Shown here: in pieces, positions 26,672 to 36,079 of the stretch
How positions within the stretch are numbered: the first letter of the stretch is position 1
Layout of the letters: every line of letters starts with the position of its first letter
Assembly (NCBI GenBank): GCA_034440455.1
Contig: JAWXCB010000077.1
Location: 1 to 64,000, forward strand
Reading direction: 5' to 3'
Source of the DNA: JAWXCB01 sp034440455
Lineage (GTDB): Bacteria > Bacteroidota > Bacteroidia > Chitinophagales > CAIOSU01
Length of the DNA stretch: 64,000 bases
Position numbers and translations under genes: made by a program
Notes under the pieces: generated by a model
Seen by the model: the letters and a program-made list of their open reading frames with translations, nothing else
Database searches by the model: none
What the model was told of the DNA's origin: nothing

Positions 26672-26704
26672 CAGCAATATGAACATCGAATTTGACAGTG
26701 GGTA

Positions 26705-27376
26705 CTAACTCCCAGAAGGAGAACTAATCAAAAAATCATCCGCAAAATTTCTTGATTGATGATGATACCCAAGCCCGGTAGTTACTTTCCCGATGTGTTG
26801 CACTAAGGAATAATTCGTGGCAAAGAGTTTTATTCCATGCATGCGGCAAAATGTACGAAGGGCGTGGTCATAAGGCTCTGCTCCAAAGTAATCGAGGATG
26901 TGTTTTCCAAACGCCCTTGCCAAAGAAACAGGAAAAAGCATCGCTTGTGTATTGCGGAAATGGGAGGCTGCCAATTTGATTAATTCGAACTTGCCGCTGT
27001 TGCTCCAGGGTTTCATGGAGTAGAGCGTCACAATACTTTTCTCATCAGGAATCAGTTTTTCCACTTCGAGTAAATGCTGCATGAAGTTTTTAGAAACCTG
27101 CACATCATCTTCAAAAATCAATCCGTCTTTCGTGTGTAGCAATGTTTCAGCATAATTGTATTGCCCGTTGAGTTGCACGTCATCGTACATTTTTTCCGTA
27201 AGGTACACGCGGGGAATTGCACAAGCGTATTGCTGTTGCAGCGCGGGTATTTCGCCTGAAACATCTTTCGCCTGAAAAAAAATCTCTACTTCAATATCAG
27301 GCTCTTTGAAACTACCCAGTGTTTCAGCAAGGTAAGAAGGCTCGCGGGGACACGAAAGAATGCTAACTGTTTTCAT
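26705..27376 (-). CDS. Small GT-A type glycosyltransferase-like protein
   Basis: A 223-residue protein (start chosen at MKTVSILSCPREPSY, with a second start 9 bases upstream). It has an N-terminal Rossmann-like strand, a DGLIFEDDVQVSKNF segment near residue 88 with the acidic EDD that would bind the nucleotide-sugar metal, and a C-terminal PYDHALRTFCRMHGIK. This looks like a GT-A fold transferase of the GT25/GT2-like type, but the exact family is uncertain. Its beginning overlaps the end of the large glycosyltransferase, so they are co-translated. Confidence 0.6.
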   Translation of the reverse strand: MKTVSILSCPREPSYLAETLGSFKEPDIEVEIFFQAKDVSGEIPALQQQYACAIPRVYLTEKMYDDVQLNGQYNYAETLLHTKDGLIFEDDVQVSKNFMQHLLEVEKLIPDEKSIVTLYSMKPWSNSGKFELIKLAASHFRNTQAMLFPVSLARAFGKHILDYFGAEPYDHALRTFCRMHGIKLFATNYSLVQHIGKVTTGLGYHHQSRNFADDFLISSPSGS

Positions 27377-30242
27377 GAAATCCATTCGTCAATACTTCAC
27401 GCACTGATTTGATGTATTGTTCTTTCAAATTTGCTGTGTCGTATTGTGCCGCCCATATTCTGCGTTGCTGCGCATCAATGTAAATTTCATTTCGGTGTTC
27501 AAAAATTTCGCGCATTTGTTGAGCGGCAACTTCCGCATCAGGCACAAAGAAACTGCCATGCGCTTTTCTAAACGCTTCATAATAACCGGGTATTTCAGCA
27601 ATAGTCGGAACAGCGTGTGCCAATCCACTTTCGCAAATTGTGCGATGAGCGGTGTTGTCAGAAACAATTACGGGAAGTCCCAGCGCCATTGCCTCGCGTG
27701 GCGTTATGGAAAATCCTTCGCCCATAGAGAGGAGTATGTACGCATCGAGCGAGCACATAAACTTCAAATAGGTTTTGTCGGAAACAGGTTTGATGGCGAG
27801 TTCAATTCTGCTGTCGTTGTCAATGGCGGTGCGTAATTTTTCCACTTCGGCAGGAAAGCCATAGCGACTATGAATACGCAATTGCACTTTTTCATTTTCA
27901 TCCGGAAATGCGCGCTTGAATGCTTCAATCACCCCAAGCACATTTTTGCGCATCCAGATTCCTGAACTTACGCCAAACGTAAATACGTCATTCGCTTTTT
28001 GCTTCAGCGGCTGTTCAAGAAAATTTTTCAAATCACAAGCAAGCGGCAAAACATTTACCGGCTTTTTCACTCCGCTTTTTTTGTAAACATTCACGAGCCA
28101 TTTGTCGGGTACCCAAACGCCATCAAAGTTTTTATTAATGATGCTCGCCCACTCAGCCGGAATCGCGGAGCTTTCAAACATGGAGTAGCAAATTTTTATT
28201 TCTGCTTCTTTCGGCACACGCTTATAAGGCGTGAACCTGTTGTTGTGTTGCAGCACATCTGTGAATAGGGCGAGTTTTCCGGGCGCACCGCTGCGCGTTA
28301 TTTTTTTATAAAGGGCAGTGTCAATATCCTCGGGATTCGGTTCGCGTGTCGTAATGCCATTGATAGAAAAATTTTCATGCAGCATTTCTGCGAAAAGAAT
28401 CCCATGCCTCCCGATGCTGTCGCGCTTCTTTACATGACTGACAAGCGTCACATCAACAGGTTGTTTTGTTCTTTTGCTTTTTGAAAAATCTTCCGGCAAC
28501 TCAGGAATTCTGAACAGCAATTCATTTTCAATGAATACTTCAGCCACCTTCTCCAACGAGTCTGAAAAATCTGCTTTCCGTAATTTATTTTCAATCAACT
28601 TTTCAAACAGTCGTATTTCGGATGCTTCCGAAAACTCCACGAGCAACTCCTTTTCATTTATTTTCAGGATGAATGAATCGGGAAATTTTTCTACAACAAC
28701 TTCAGGATTGAAAATGAATCTGCAATCAGTGGTTTCGGGCAAGGTGTTTTGCAAGAGTTTCAACACATGCTTCAACACGCGCTGAGGCGTGACAGAATTG
28801 AGGCATATCCTGTGGGCGCAATTGATAGCTACATCATAATTGCATGGAATGTTGCACACGCCCTGCTTACCCCAAATCACTTCTTTATGTTCTGCAAAAC
28901 TCATCCACGTTCCCGGTCCGGTGGGTCCGTGAATCGTCACCGTAGGCGTATTAAATACTCCGGCAAGATGCGTCATGCCTGAATCATTCCCGACATGAAA
29001 CAGCGCGCCAGCAAGCACATCGCCAATTGCTTCGAGATTGCCTTTCGGGATAGAAACACCTTCGGGAATTTTTTCAAACAACTCTTCCGGCTTCGGGTCA
29101 GTAGGACCAAGAATTAATTTGCAGTGAAGGTCGCCAAACAAATCGAGCAAGGTTGAAATCAACTTTCCATACTTATATGCGGGCCAATACTTTGCCTCGA
29201 AACCCGCGCCCGGATGCACCGTGAAATATTTTTCGTTCGGTGTTACAGCAGAAGTGAAATAAGGAAACCGCTCAAACGAATTATCTATATCAGGATGCAG
29301 CGTGGCGACTCCATCTAAATAATGCCTGAATGCCTGTTGCTTGATTCTGCGATAGGAAGGGAATGGCATTTTATAAGTACCCGCATCACCGCGATAGGAA
29401 GGATAATTGCTCAGGTCAATGATTTTATCGTAATCCGTGTGGTTGGCTTTGTTGATATAATCCTCCGGATAAATTTCATACTGCGGCAATTGTTTTTTGA
29501 ATAAGCCATACAATGCAAACGGAGTGCACACAGAAATATTTTCAGAGACGCTTGCAATCTTGTTGATAGCCGGAATCACAAACAGAAAATCGCCCAAGCC
29601 TCCAAAGCTTTTAAACACAAGCACATTTTTCCAGCGTAATTTTTTTTCTTGTTTTACTGAGAGCGCGGGAGTCATGCTGAGTTTATCGAAGCATGGCGTT
29701 TGCCCGCTCCATCCTTCGACAGGCTCAGGATGACAGCACGCCTCTTTCACTTTCTCCCAAAAAAGGAGAGGCGCATCTGTTGTGGATAGGATGAGCTGTC
29801 GTTGAATCGCTTCGCCATAAATTTCCTGATGCAGTTCATACTGCTTCGAAGAAACAAAAACCGAAAGTTTTGCATGAGTGAATAACTTGCGGTGCGCGGT
29901 GAAGCGCTCGCTGTCGCAGCAATTTTTCACCTTATGATCAACAAAGCACATTGCGTTGCGCTTGGCACAGAAATTATAATCGTGTTCCCATTTTGCATAA
30001 GACTTGCCACATTCCACCAAAAAATCAATCAGCAGAAATTCATACGCGCAGCGAACGGTGCTGTTGATGATAACGAAATCGCTTTCGCGGATGAGTTGTT
30101 TTGTTTTCCTGAAATCTTGCAGATTGTCATAAACCGCGCGCACGTCATGCTGTTCGCTTACATCCAAAATCGCTTTGTTGGATAACTCCGCACCGCCAGA
30201 GAAATCGCTGTCGGTGTCGTGAAGGAAAGCGGCTTTAAGCAT
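27363..30242 (-). CDS. Three-domain glycosyltransferase (GT4-like N-part, GT9-like, GT4)
   Basis: A 959-residue protein. Residues about 1-165 resemble a GT4 acceptor half (HDTDSDFSGGAELSN). Residues about 205-520 are GT9, heptosyltransferase-like (SFGGLGDFLFVIPAI, HPGAGFEAKYWPAYKYG, VGNDSGMTHLAGVFNTPT). Residues about 590-950 are GT4 (GIWMRKNVLGVIEAFKRAF, LLSMGEGFSITPREAMALGL). Such chimeras make surface glycans. Between domains one and two, at residues about 170-191, an in-frame palindromic repeat element codes for CHPEPVEGW and CFDKLSMTP, foreign to the fold. Sugar and acceptor are unknown. Confidence 0.8.
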   Translation of the reverse strand: MLKAAFLHDTDSDFSGGAELSNKAILDVSEQHDVRAVYDNLQDFRKTKQLIRESDFVIINSTVRCAYEFLLIDFLVECGKSYAKWEHDYNFCAKRNAMCFVDHKVKNCCDSERFTAHRKLFTHAKLSVFVSSKQYELHQEIYGEAIQRQLILSTTDAPLLFWEKVKEACCHPEPVEGWSGQTPCFDKLSMTPALSVKQEKKLRWKNVLVFKSFGGLGDFLFVIPAINKIASVSENISVCTPFALYGLFKKQLPQYEIYPEDYINKANHTDYDKIIDLSNYPSYRGDAGTYKMPFPSYRRIKQQAFRHYLDGVATLHPDIDNSFERFPYFTSAVTPNEKYFTVHPGAGFEAKYWPAYKYGKLISTLLDLFGDLHCKLILGPTDPKPEELFEKIPEGVSIPKGNLEAIGDVLAGALFHVGNDSGMTHLAGVFNTPTVTIHGPTGPGTWMSFAEHKEVIWGKQGVCNIPCNYDVAINCAHRICLNSVTPQRVLKHVLKLLQNTLPETTDCRFIFNPEVVVEKFPDSFILKINEKELLVEFSEASEIRLFEKLIENKLRKADFSDSLEKVAEVFIENELLFRIPELPEDFSKSKRTKQPVDVTLVSHVKKRDSIGRHGILFAEMLHENFSINGITTREPNPEDIDTALYKKITRSGAPGKLALFTDVLQHNNRFTPYKRVPKEAEIKICYSMFESSAIPAEWASIINKNFDGVWVPDKWLVNVYKKSGVKKPVNVLPLACDLKNFLEQPLKQKANDVFTFGVSSGIWMRKNVLGVIEAFKRAFPDENEKVQLRIHSRYGFPAEVEKLRTAIDNDSRIELAIKPVSDKTYLKFMCSLDAYILLSMGEGFSITPREAMALGLPVIVSDNTAHRTICESGLAHAVPTIAEIPGYYEAFRKAHGSFFVPDAEVAAQQMREIFEHRNEIYIDAQQRRIWAAQYDTANLKEQYIKSVREVLTNGFHENS
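29671..29734. repeat. Palindromic repeat element inserted in frame in the glycosyltransferase gene
   Basis: Two 26-base arms (29671-29696 and 29709-29734) are imperfect inverted repeats separated by 12 bases. Its minus-strand reading gives CHPEPVEG and FDKLSMT, a peptide pair well known from dispersed palindromic repeats of Bacteroidota and other bacteria that are normally intergenic. Here it lies inside a reading frame without disrupting it. Confidence 0.8.
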
Positions 30243-30290
30243 GAATTGATTGCGCTAAGCGCACGAAGGAGGAACGGGTTGCTTTAGAAA

Positions 30291-30551
30291 TCAATATCCG
30301 TCATCATAATATCCATCATCGTAGTAGCCATCGTCATAATAGCCGTCATCATAGTAACCATCATCGTAATACCCATCGTCATAATATCCATCATCGTAGT
30401 AACCGTCATTGTAATAGCCATCATCAAATTTGTCATCATCATCATCGTCCTTTGCACAAGAAGAAATCAACCCTGTTACGGAAATGGCAGAAGTTACCAG
30501 CAAGGTTTTGCCTGCTATCTTGATGAACTCTCTACGGTCTTTGTTTTCCAT
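30291..30551 (-). CDS. Small lipoprotein with DDGYY tandem repeats
   Basis: An 86-residue protein. The N-terminus has RREFIKIAGKTLLVTSAIS with a possible twin-Arg type signal, then a lipobox LISSC. The mature part starts with an Asp run (KDDDDDDKFDD) and consists of about ten units of DDGYY, one with N for D, up to the last residue. The gene is a 15-base tandem repeat with synonymous variation among units. A secreted, very acidic, Tyr-rich chain could be adhesive or metal-binding (inference). It overlaps the upstream GT gene by 37 bases. Confidence 0.6.
   Translation of the reverse strand: MENKDRREFIKIAGKTLLVTSAISVTGLISSCAKDDDDDDKFDDGYYNDGYYDDGYYDDGYYDDGYYDDGYYDDGYYDDGYYDDGY
30299..30446. 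repeat. 15-bp tandem repeat inside the DDGYY lipoprotein gene
   Basis: About ten 15-base units on the minus strand, each coding for DDGYY, with changes almost only at third codon positions. This fits expansion by slippage followed by selection on the peptide. It is coding throughout and is not a CRISPR. Confidence 0.75.
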
Positions 30552-31507
30552 TGAGCTAAACTAACATAAAGTTCGATGAGAACAAACCACCTTAAGTCCT
30601 CTATTTGGTCTTTTATTTTGTTCACCCAATATTGCAATTCAAGGCTTTTGAAATCTTTATCTTTCACCTTTTCAGCCTCCTCCAGCAAGGCTTTCAATGA
30701 AATGTCATTCCATGATTGTAAAATGACAACCGGCAAGTCTCTATAAAGAATATCAAGCGTTGAACTCCTTACAACCGGAATGCAGCCCAGCGCTAATGCC
30801 TCGTAAGTGCGGTGGCAATCCAGCCCTGTGCCATGCGGTGAAATGATGAACATATATTCAGTCATTTTTTGCCAGGTTGCCAAACGGCTTAATGGCTCGT
30901 GCAACACATCATTGTAATCAGCATCTTTCAGCGCGTCATTTGCCAGATACCTATCTCCCAGATGTCGGCTGCGATACCTCTTGAAGCTATCCATTTTGAA
31001 TCCATAAAAAGAAAAAGTTCTGCTCAGCCTCTTTTCAAATGGCTTTGCTGCTGCCGCTACTTTTAATAGTTGTGTATTCTGCTCTTGAGGCGATGCTTTC
31101 GGTCCCCATGAAGTTTCACGCTCAGACAAGGTAAGGTAATCCAAGCCTAACGGGATAGGATGAACAAAATCATTTTCAGAATGCAAATCATAGTTCTGGG
31201 CAAACCATCCGGAAACTGCTGGTGACAGGGAAAAGATAGCGAGGTAATCAAGCCGGTCTATTGCAGATATTTCGCTGGGCGCGCCCGTATCGGCAGCACC
31301 GGTAATCAGGGTGATTGTGATGTTCTCCTTTTCCAACCGAGGTAATACGTGCGTGATAAAAGGGAGCAATGTTCTGGTGCCAACATAAACCCTTTCCCCG
31401 TTTCTGATAGTTGAGTAATCAGCTTCATCCAAAACATGCGTGTCGGAAATAATTTTTGCCGGACGCACCTCGCATGATTCGGCTGTTCCACGGGAAGAAA
31501 CCAACAT
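30515..31507 (-). CDS. Exostosin/GT47-like glycosyltransferase
   Basis: A 330-residue protein. The C-terminal half contains YMFIISPHGTGLDCHRTYEA LALGCIPVV (broken here), the exostosin-family donor-site pattern in which a Glu-Ala and Gly-Cys-Ile-Pro stretch contacts the nucleotide sugar. The N-terminal half is a less conserved acceptor domain. It may add a sugar to a surface glycan together with the two neighbouring transferases. No signal peptide was seen. Its 3' end runs into the lipoprotein gene by 37 bases, and the membrane protein gene precedes it. Confidence 0.65.
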   Translation of the reverse strand: MLVSSRGTAESCEVRPAKIISDTHVLDEADYSTIRNGERVYVGTRTLLPFITHVLPRLEKENITITLITGAADTGAPSEISAIDRLDYLAIFSLSPAVSGWFAQNYDLHSENDFVHPIPLGLDYLTLSERETSWGPKASPQEQNTQLLKVAAAAKPFEKRLSRTFSFYGFKMDSFKRYRSRHLGDRYLANDALKDADYNDVLHEPLSRLATWQKMTEYMFIISPHGTGLDCHRTYEALALGCIPVVRSSTLDILYRDLPVVILQSWNDISLKALLEEAEKVKDKDFKSLELQYWVNKIKDQIEDLRWFVLIELYVSLAQWKTKTVESSSR

Positions 31508-31517
31508 AGCAGGCTAT

Positions 31518-32201
31518 TTATTTGAGAGGAGTTTTTATCAAAATTCTAAGCGCAGCGAGATGTGCAAATAGCACCAGCGGCACAATCACTCCCGGCAGCC
31601 ACACGAATGGAAAATAAAACACGCCAACATTCGGCTGGTCAAAAGCGAATTGTTGAAATGGAAAAGGAGCGGACAATACTGCTGTGCCAACAATGTTAAA
31701 GAGTAATAGCAGGCAGATAATGTTCCATACTAAAATCACTTTTTTACTTAGGCTTTTTTTGATGAATCCGAAATAGAGAATGAGCGGTGCGGTGATGCCG
31801 GAAAGAATATCGAAGTTTCTTCCTTCAAAAGTCATGAGTTCGGGAACTTGTCCGTTTTGAAACAGCCAGAGCAAAACAAGTTCAACTGGAATCCTGACAA
31901 CATGCAACCCTGTGAGCATTTTCAAATCAAGACTGTCAATGAAATTTCTTCCGCTTGTTGTTGTAAAGAGTATGATAATCAAAAGCAGCAGAGGAATTAT
32001 AAGCAATGCAAATCGCGGAGGAATCGTGTTGGTGATTAAATAAAAACCTGTAAAGCCAATAATTCCCTGAATGAGCGTCCAGGCGATGATGATTCCAATA
32101 GCGGGTTTGGAATAATTTGCTGCGCGAAGGAAAATGAGAATTGTGGCGAGGGTGGTGAGAATGAAAACTATGGAGATACAGAAAGGAAGATTGTTAATCA
32201 T
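31518..32201 (-). CDS. Hypothetical multi-pass membrane protein
   Basis: A 227-residue protein with about seven hydrophobic helices (ISIVFILTTLATILIFLRAA, IGIIIAWTLIQGIIGFTGFY, FALLIIPLLLLIIILF, ITAPLILYFGFI, VILVWNIICLLLLFNIVGTA, PFVWLPGVIVPLVLFAHLAA). I recognise no family. It overlaps the ankyrin-like gene upstream by four bases (ATGA), so translation is likely coupled. Neighbours are glycosyltransferase genes, but no functional link can be shown from the sequence. Confidence 0.6.
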   Translation of the reverse strand: MINNLPFCISIVFILTTLATILIFLRAANYSKPAIGIIIAWTLIQGIIGFTGFYLITNTIPPRFALLIIPLLLLIIILFTTTSGRNFIDSLDLKMLTGLHVVRIPVELVLLWLFQNGQVPELMTFEGRNFDILSGITAPLILYFGFIKKSLSKKVILVWNIICLLLLFNIVGTAVLSAPFPFQQFAFDQPNVGVFYFPFVWLPGVIVPLVLFAHLAALRILIKTPLK

Positions 32202-32872
32202 TTTCTTTCTATTTCTTCTAAAAATAATTTCACCTTCTCATTGACAGCAATCACTTTTGCCGTTTTTCCCATCTTGTTTTTGATATCAGTTCTTGCACCT
32301 AAGGTAATTAGATACTGAATTGTTTCTACGAGCTTATCCGAATCATCTGATGAAGGGCATCGGCAATATTTCATCAGCAAAGTATTTCCATCCGCAGGAT
32401 CAATCCAGTTGAAGTCATAGTTTAGTTTTTTACACTTATCCAAATACTTTTTATAATACCAAATGTCACAGTCTAATGTGGATAGCTTACCTCCGTTCTT
32501 AAAAAGCAAAAAAGCCAAAGTACTGTCAGAAGTTGCGTTATCATTTAGATAATAAAGGAACATCTTATCTAAAGCGTCTTGAGGAATATCATAGGTCAGA
32601 TAGTACTCGACTAATTTATACTATAGGGAATGCTTCACAAACTCATCAAGACTCCTACAAACAGGATGATAGCTTCTTCCTCCGGCTCTCCAAACAGCAC
32701 AGGTAAAAAGTGCATCCCCTCCATTTTCTAAATACTCTTTAATAACAGTGAGATTCTCCTTCTCAACTTCCATAAATAAATTTTTATCAGCATCGTTGCA
32801 GGGCTTGCAACAAGATGATAATAGCGCGTCAAAAATAAGCAGGCTACTTAGCAGGCGGATTCTTGAGGTCAT
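32198..32872 (-). pseudogene. Ankyrin-repeat-like lipoprotein gene interrupted by an amber codon
   Basis: From the start at 32872 the product has a lipoprotein signal (LLSSLLIFDALLSSC) and helical units (ENLTVIKEYLENGGDALFTC). It meets TAG at 32621-32623, and the same frame continues without a gap as YKLVEYYLTYDIPQDALDKM to a further ankyrin-like unit (GNTLLMKYC, YLITLGARTDIKNKMGKTA). A single base change explains the break, so the two open frames are one damaged gene. It could also be a read-through case, but nothing supports that. Confidence 0.7.
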
Positions 32873-32951
32873 TGACAGTCTTTCTGAACTCAAAAAATAT
32901 AAAAGGTAATATGGTGGAAATATGCCTGAATAATCTGCTTTCACATATCAC

Positions 32952-35651
32952 CTAAGCAAACGCTTCTTCCACAATCCTCTTCTGCTCTTCAAAATGCACC
33001 TTCTGATAACCCGTTGCAGGCGATGCGCTGTTCTTGCGTGAAATCACATCAAGCACAACTTTGCGATAGCAACTCAACATATACACCCATGCGCCCATGT
33101 TGGAAGGTTCTTCCTGCACCCACACAAATTTTGCTTTCTTGTATTTATCAGTGATTGCGTCAAGCGTTTTGTAATTGAGCGGGTAAAGTTGCTCTACGCG
33201 CACAATCGCAACGTCTTTCCGTTTGTTTTTTTCCTGATACTCCAGCAGGTCGTAGTAAATTTTACCAGAACACAACAACACCTTCTTCACTTTCGCGGTG
33301 TCCACATAAGTATCATCAATGATTTCCTTGAAACCGCCTTTCACGAAATCTTCTTTTGGCGAAACGCATTTCGGATGGCGCAGCAATGATTTCGGAGTCA
33401 TCACTACGAGCGGCTTGCGGAACTGCCATGCAAGTTGTCTTCTCAGGATATGAAAGAAATTAGCAGGCGTTGTGCAGTTGGCAACGACAATGTTAAACTC
33501 CGCGCTCATTTGCAGAAACCGTTCAAGCTTGGCGCTCGAATGTTCCGGTCCCTGACCTTCATAGCCATGTGGCAGCAGCAACACCAAGCCGCTCATACGC
33601 TGCCACTTCGTTTCTGATGGCGTGATAAATTGGTCAATAATCGTTTGTGCGCCATTGGCAAAATCACCGAACTGTGCTTCCCAAATATTCAGCGCATTGG
33701 GCGTAGCCATTGAATAGCCGAACTCAAAACCAAGCACGGCAAATTCAGAAAGAAACGAATTGAACACCCTGAACTTACCTTGCTTTTCATCTAAGTGCAT
33801 CAGGCGATTGTAAGGGACATTGGTATCCTCATCGCGCAACACCGAGTGACGATGCGAAAATGTTCCGCGCCTCACATCCTGCCCGCTCATACGAATGTCT
33901 TTGCCTTCGATTAAAATCGAAGCATACGCGAGCAATTCACCAAGCGCCCAATCCAATCTTCCTTCCTCAATCATTTTATTCTGCTGCTCCAGAATCTTTT
34001 TCACTTTCTCCAGCAGTTTGAGATCTTTCGGACTTGCCATAATGCCTTTCAGCGCTTTGTCCATCACTGCTTTGCTGATTGATGTGTCAGGCGATTTATC
34101 AAAATCTTCGGGCTTTGCTTTCCGCAATGATTTCCATGCTAATTCCGGTTCCTGATATTTGTAAGGCAGCGGCTTTTGCTTCACTTCATTGAGGCGGTCT
34201 TGCAGTTGCTGCCAGAATTCCTTGTCCATGTTCTTCGCCATGTCCGATTCAATATTGCCTGCTTCAACTAATTGATTCACATAAATTTCACGCGGGCTGA
34301 GATGCTTGCCTATTATATTATAAAGCATCGGCTGCGTGAAGCGCGGTTCATCGCCTTCATTATGTCCGTATTTGCGATAGCACACCATATCCACAAATAC
34401 ATCGGAATTGAAATGCTGCCGAAATTCTGTTGCGAGTTCAACGGCATAAATCACCGCTTCCACATCATCGCCATTCACGTGAAACACGGGTGCCTCCACC
34501 ATCGCGGCAACACTCGTGCAATAATTAGAAGAACGCGCTTCATCAAAATCAGTTGTAAACCCGATTTGATTGTTAATTACGAAATGAATCGAGCCGCCTG
34601 TTGTGTAGCCCTGCAATTGCGACATCTGCAAGGTTTCATACACAACGCCTTGCCCCGGCAACGAAGCGTCACCATGAATGAGAATCGGGAGAATTTTGTC
34701 GAAATCGGAATTGTAAACGATGTCAGCTTTTGCGCGCGCAAAACCTTCCACCACAGGATTCACCGCTTCCAGATGCGATGGGTTCGGAGCGAGTTTTAAA
34801 TCAACCACTTTACCCGAAGTAGTTTTTATCTGCGAAGAATAGCCGAGGTGATACTTCACATCGCCATCGCCCATCGTCATATCGGGAATGGCATTGCCTT
34901 CAAACTCGCTGAAAATCTGCTCGTAGGTTTTACCCATGATATTGGTGAGCACATTCAGTCTGCCGCGATGCGCCATGCCAATCACCACTTCACGCACATC
35001 AAGGTCAGCGCCTTTTTGAATAATCGCATCCAATGCGGGAATCGTTGATTCACCGCCTTCGAGCGAAAATCTTTTCTGCCCGATATATTTTGTGTGCAGG
35101 AATTTTTCCAGCACTGCTGACTGGTTCAGCTTTTCAAGAATGCGTTTTTTCTTTTCGATGGAAAGCTGAAATTCGCCACCGTCTTTTTCGATGCGTTCTT
35201 TCAGCCAGTTGTATTTATCCGTGTTGTTGATGTAGCCATATTCAAAGCCGATGGAGCGGCAATAAATCTTTTGCAGGTGTGCGACAATATTTTCAAGCGT
35301 GGGATTTTTTAACCCTAACTCTTTGCCGGAGATGAATGTCTTTTTAAGGTGCGATTCATTCAGTCCGAAATTTTTCAAATCAATGTTCGCCTTGCGATCA
35401 ATGCGCTCGCGGATGGGATTGGTTTTTGAAACAAGGTGCGCGCGTGAACGATATGCATCTATCAGCATCCACACTTTCAACTCATCGGGTGAAACGGATG
35501 CGCCATTGGTGGTATGCAGCGAAACGGCAAGGTCAAAGCCTTCAAAAAAACGCTTCCAATCTTCGTCAATGGATTTTGGATTCTGTTTGAAATCATTATA
35601 CAGCGACTCGATATAAGCGGGATGGGCATTGGAGATGTAGGTTGCTTCCAT
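32952..35651 (-). CDS. sucA: 2-oxoglutarate dehydrogenase E1 component
   Basis: An 899-residue thiamine-diphosphate enzyme that decarboxylates 2-oxoglutarate and passes the succinyl group to SucB. Visible are the N-terminal AYIESLYNDFKQNPKSID segment, HGDASLPGQGVVYETLQ, the ThDP-binding GDDVEAVIYAVELATEFRQ, and the YNEGDEP-like GHNEGDEPRFTQP. Length fits the E1 subunits of Bacteroidota (about 900). In most relatives sucB follows directly. Here an unrelated gene block separates the two genes, with sucA upstream. Confidence 0.95.
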   Translation of the reverse strand: MEATYISNAHPAYIESLYNDFKQNPKSIDEDWKRFFEGFDLAVSLHTTNGASVSPDELKVWMLIDAYRSRAHLVSKTNPIRERIDRKANIDLKNFGLNESHLKKTFISGKELGLKNPTLENIVAHLQKIYCRSIGFEYGYINNTDKYNWLKERIEKDGGEFQLSIEKKKRILEKLNQSAVLEKFLHTKYIGQKRFSLEGGESTIPALDAIIQKGADLDVREVVIGMAHRGRLNVLTNIMGKTYEQIFSEFEGNAIPDMTMGDGDVKYHLGYSSQIKTTSGKVVDLKLAPNPSHLEAVNPVVEGFARAKADIVYNSDFDKILPILIHGDASLPGQGVVYETLQMSQLQGYTTGGSIHFVINNQIGFTTDFDEARSSNYCTSVAAMVEAPVFHVNGDDVEAVIYAVELATEFRQHFNSDVFVDMVCYRKYGHNEGDEPRFTQPMLYNIIGKHLSPREIYVNQLVEAGNIESDMAKNMDKEFWQQLQDRLNEVKQKPLPYKYQEPELAWKSLRKAKPEDFDKSPDTSISKAVMDKALKGIMASPKDLKLLEKVKKILEQQNKMIEEGRLDWALGELLAYASILIEGKDIRMSGQDVRRGTFSHRHSVLRDEDTNVPYNRLMHLDEKQGKFRVFNSFLSEFAVLGFEFGYSMATPNALNIWEAQFGDFANGAQTIIDQFITPSETKWQRMSGLVLLLPHGYEGQGPEHSSAKLERFLQMSAEFNIVVANCTTPANFFHILRRQLAWQFRKPLVVMTPKSLLRHPKCVSPKEDFVKGGFKEIIDDTYVDTAKVKKVLLCSGKIYYDLLEYQEKNKRKDVAIVRVEQLYPLNYKTLDAITDKYKKAKFVWVQEEPSNMGAWVYMLSCYRKVVLDVISRKNSASPATGYQKVHFEEQKRIVEEAFA

Positions 35652-35809
35652 GCAGGGATTTTAAGAAAGCAAATATCGGACTTAGATAATTACGAATGAC
35701 GCATTAAAAATGACGAATGGCAGCGCATTGTCTGCTTTTGTAATCGCCTGACCAACTGATTTCTTAGACAAGAAATATTCACTATGCGTTTCTCGATTTA
35801 TTGCGAGGA

Positions 35810-36079
35810 CTACGAAAATTTTTTGTAGATGTCTTTCCTGTCGGTAACAAGAATGAATCTCAGAGTTGAATCATCTTCCAACTCAACGCCAACCCGATAC
35901 TCTCCAACTCTGATTTTGTAGAAATTTTTGAACCCTTCCATTTTCTTTATACCGGAAAGGTCACGAATTGAGCCGGCTTGTTCAGCCTCAAGAATAATTT
36001 ATTCAATTCGTTTTTTGAGCCATTTTATTTTCAGCTTTCTCAGGCTCCTGGAAAATGAAGTATCAAAAACAACCTTCAT
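35810..36079 (-). pseudogene. RelE/ParE-type toxin gene with premature stop
   Basis: The minus-strand frame from 36079 begins MKVVFDTSFSRSLRKLKIKW and runs to 35810, but TAA at 36001-35999 interrupts it at codon 27. The rest reads ILEAEQAGSIRDLSGIKKME, KFYKIRVGEYRVG and ends FILVTDRKDIYKKFS, typical of RelE/ParE toxins. AAA to TAA is the simplest cause. Its ATG overlaps the stop of the antitoxin gene (ATGA), the usual toxin-antitoxin layout. Confidence 0.75.

Noticed and set aside
30299..30446. Regular repeats that might be a CRISPR array
   Set aside because: The 15-base units are contiguous, without spacers, and stay in frame as DDGYY codons. It is a coding tandem repeat.
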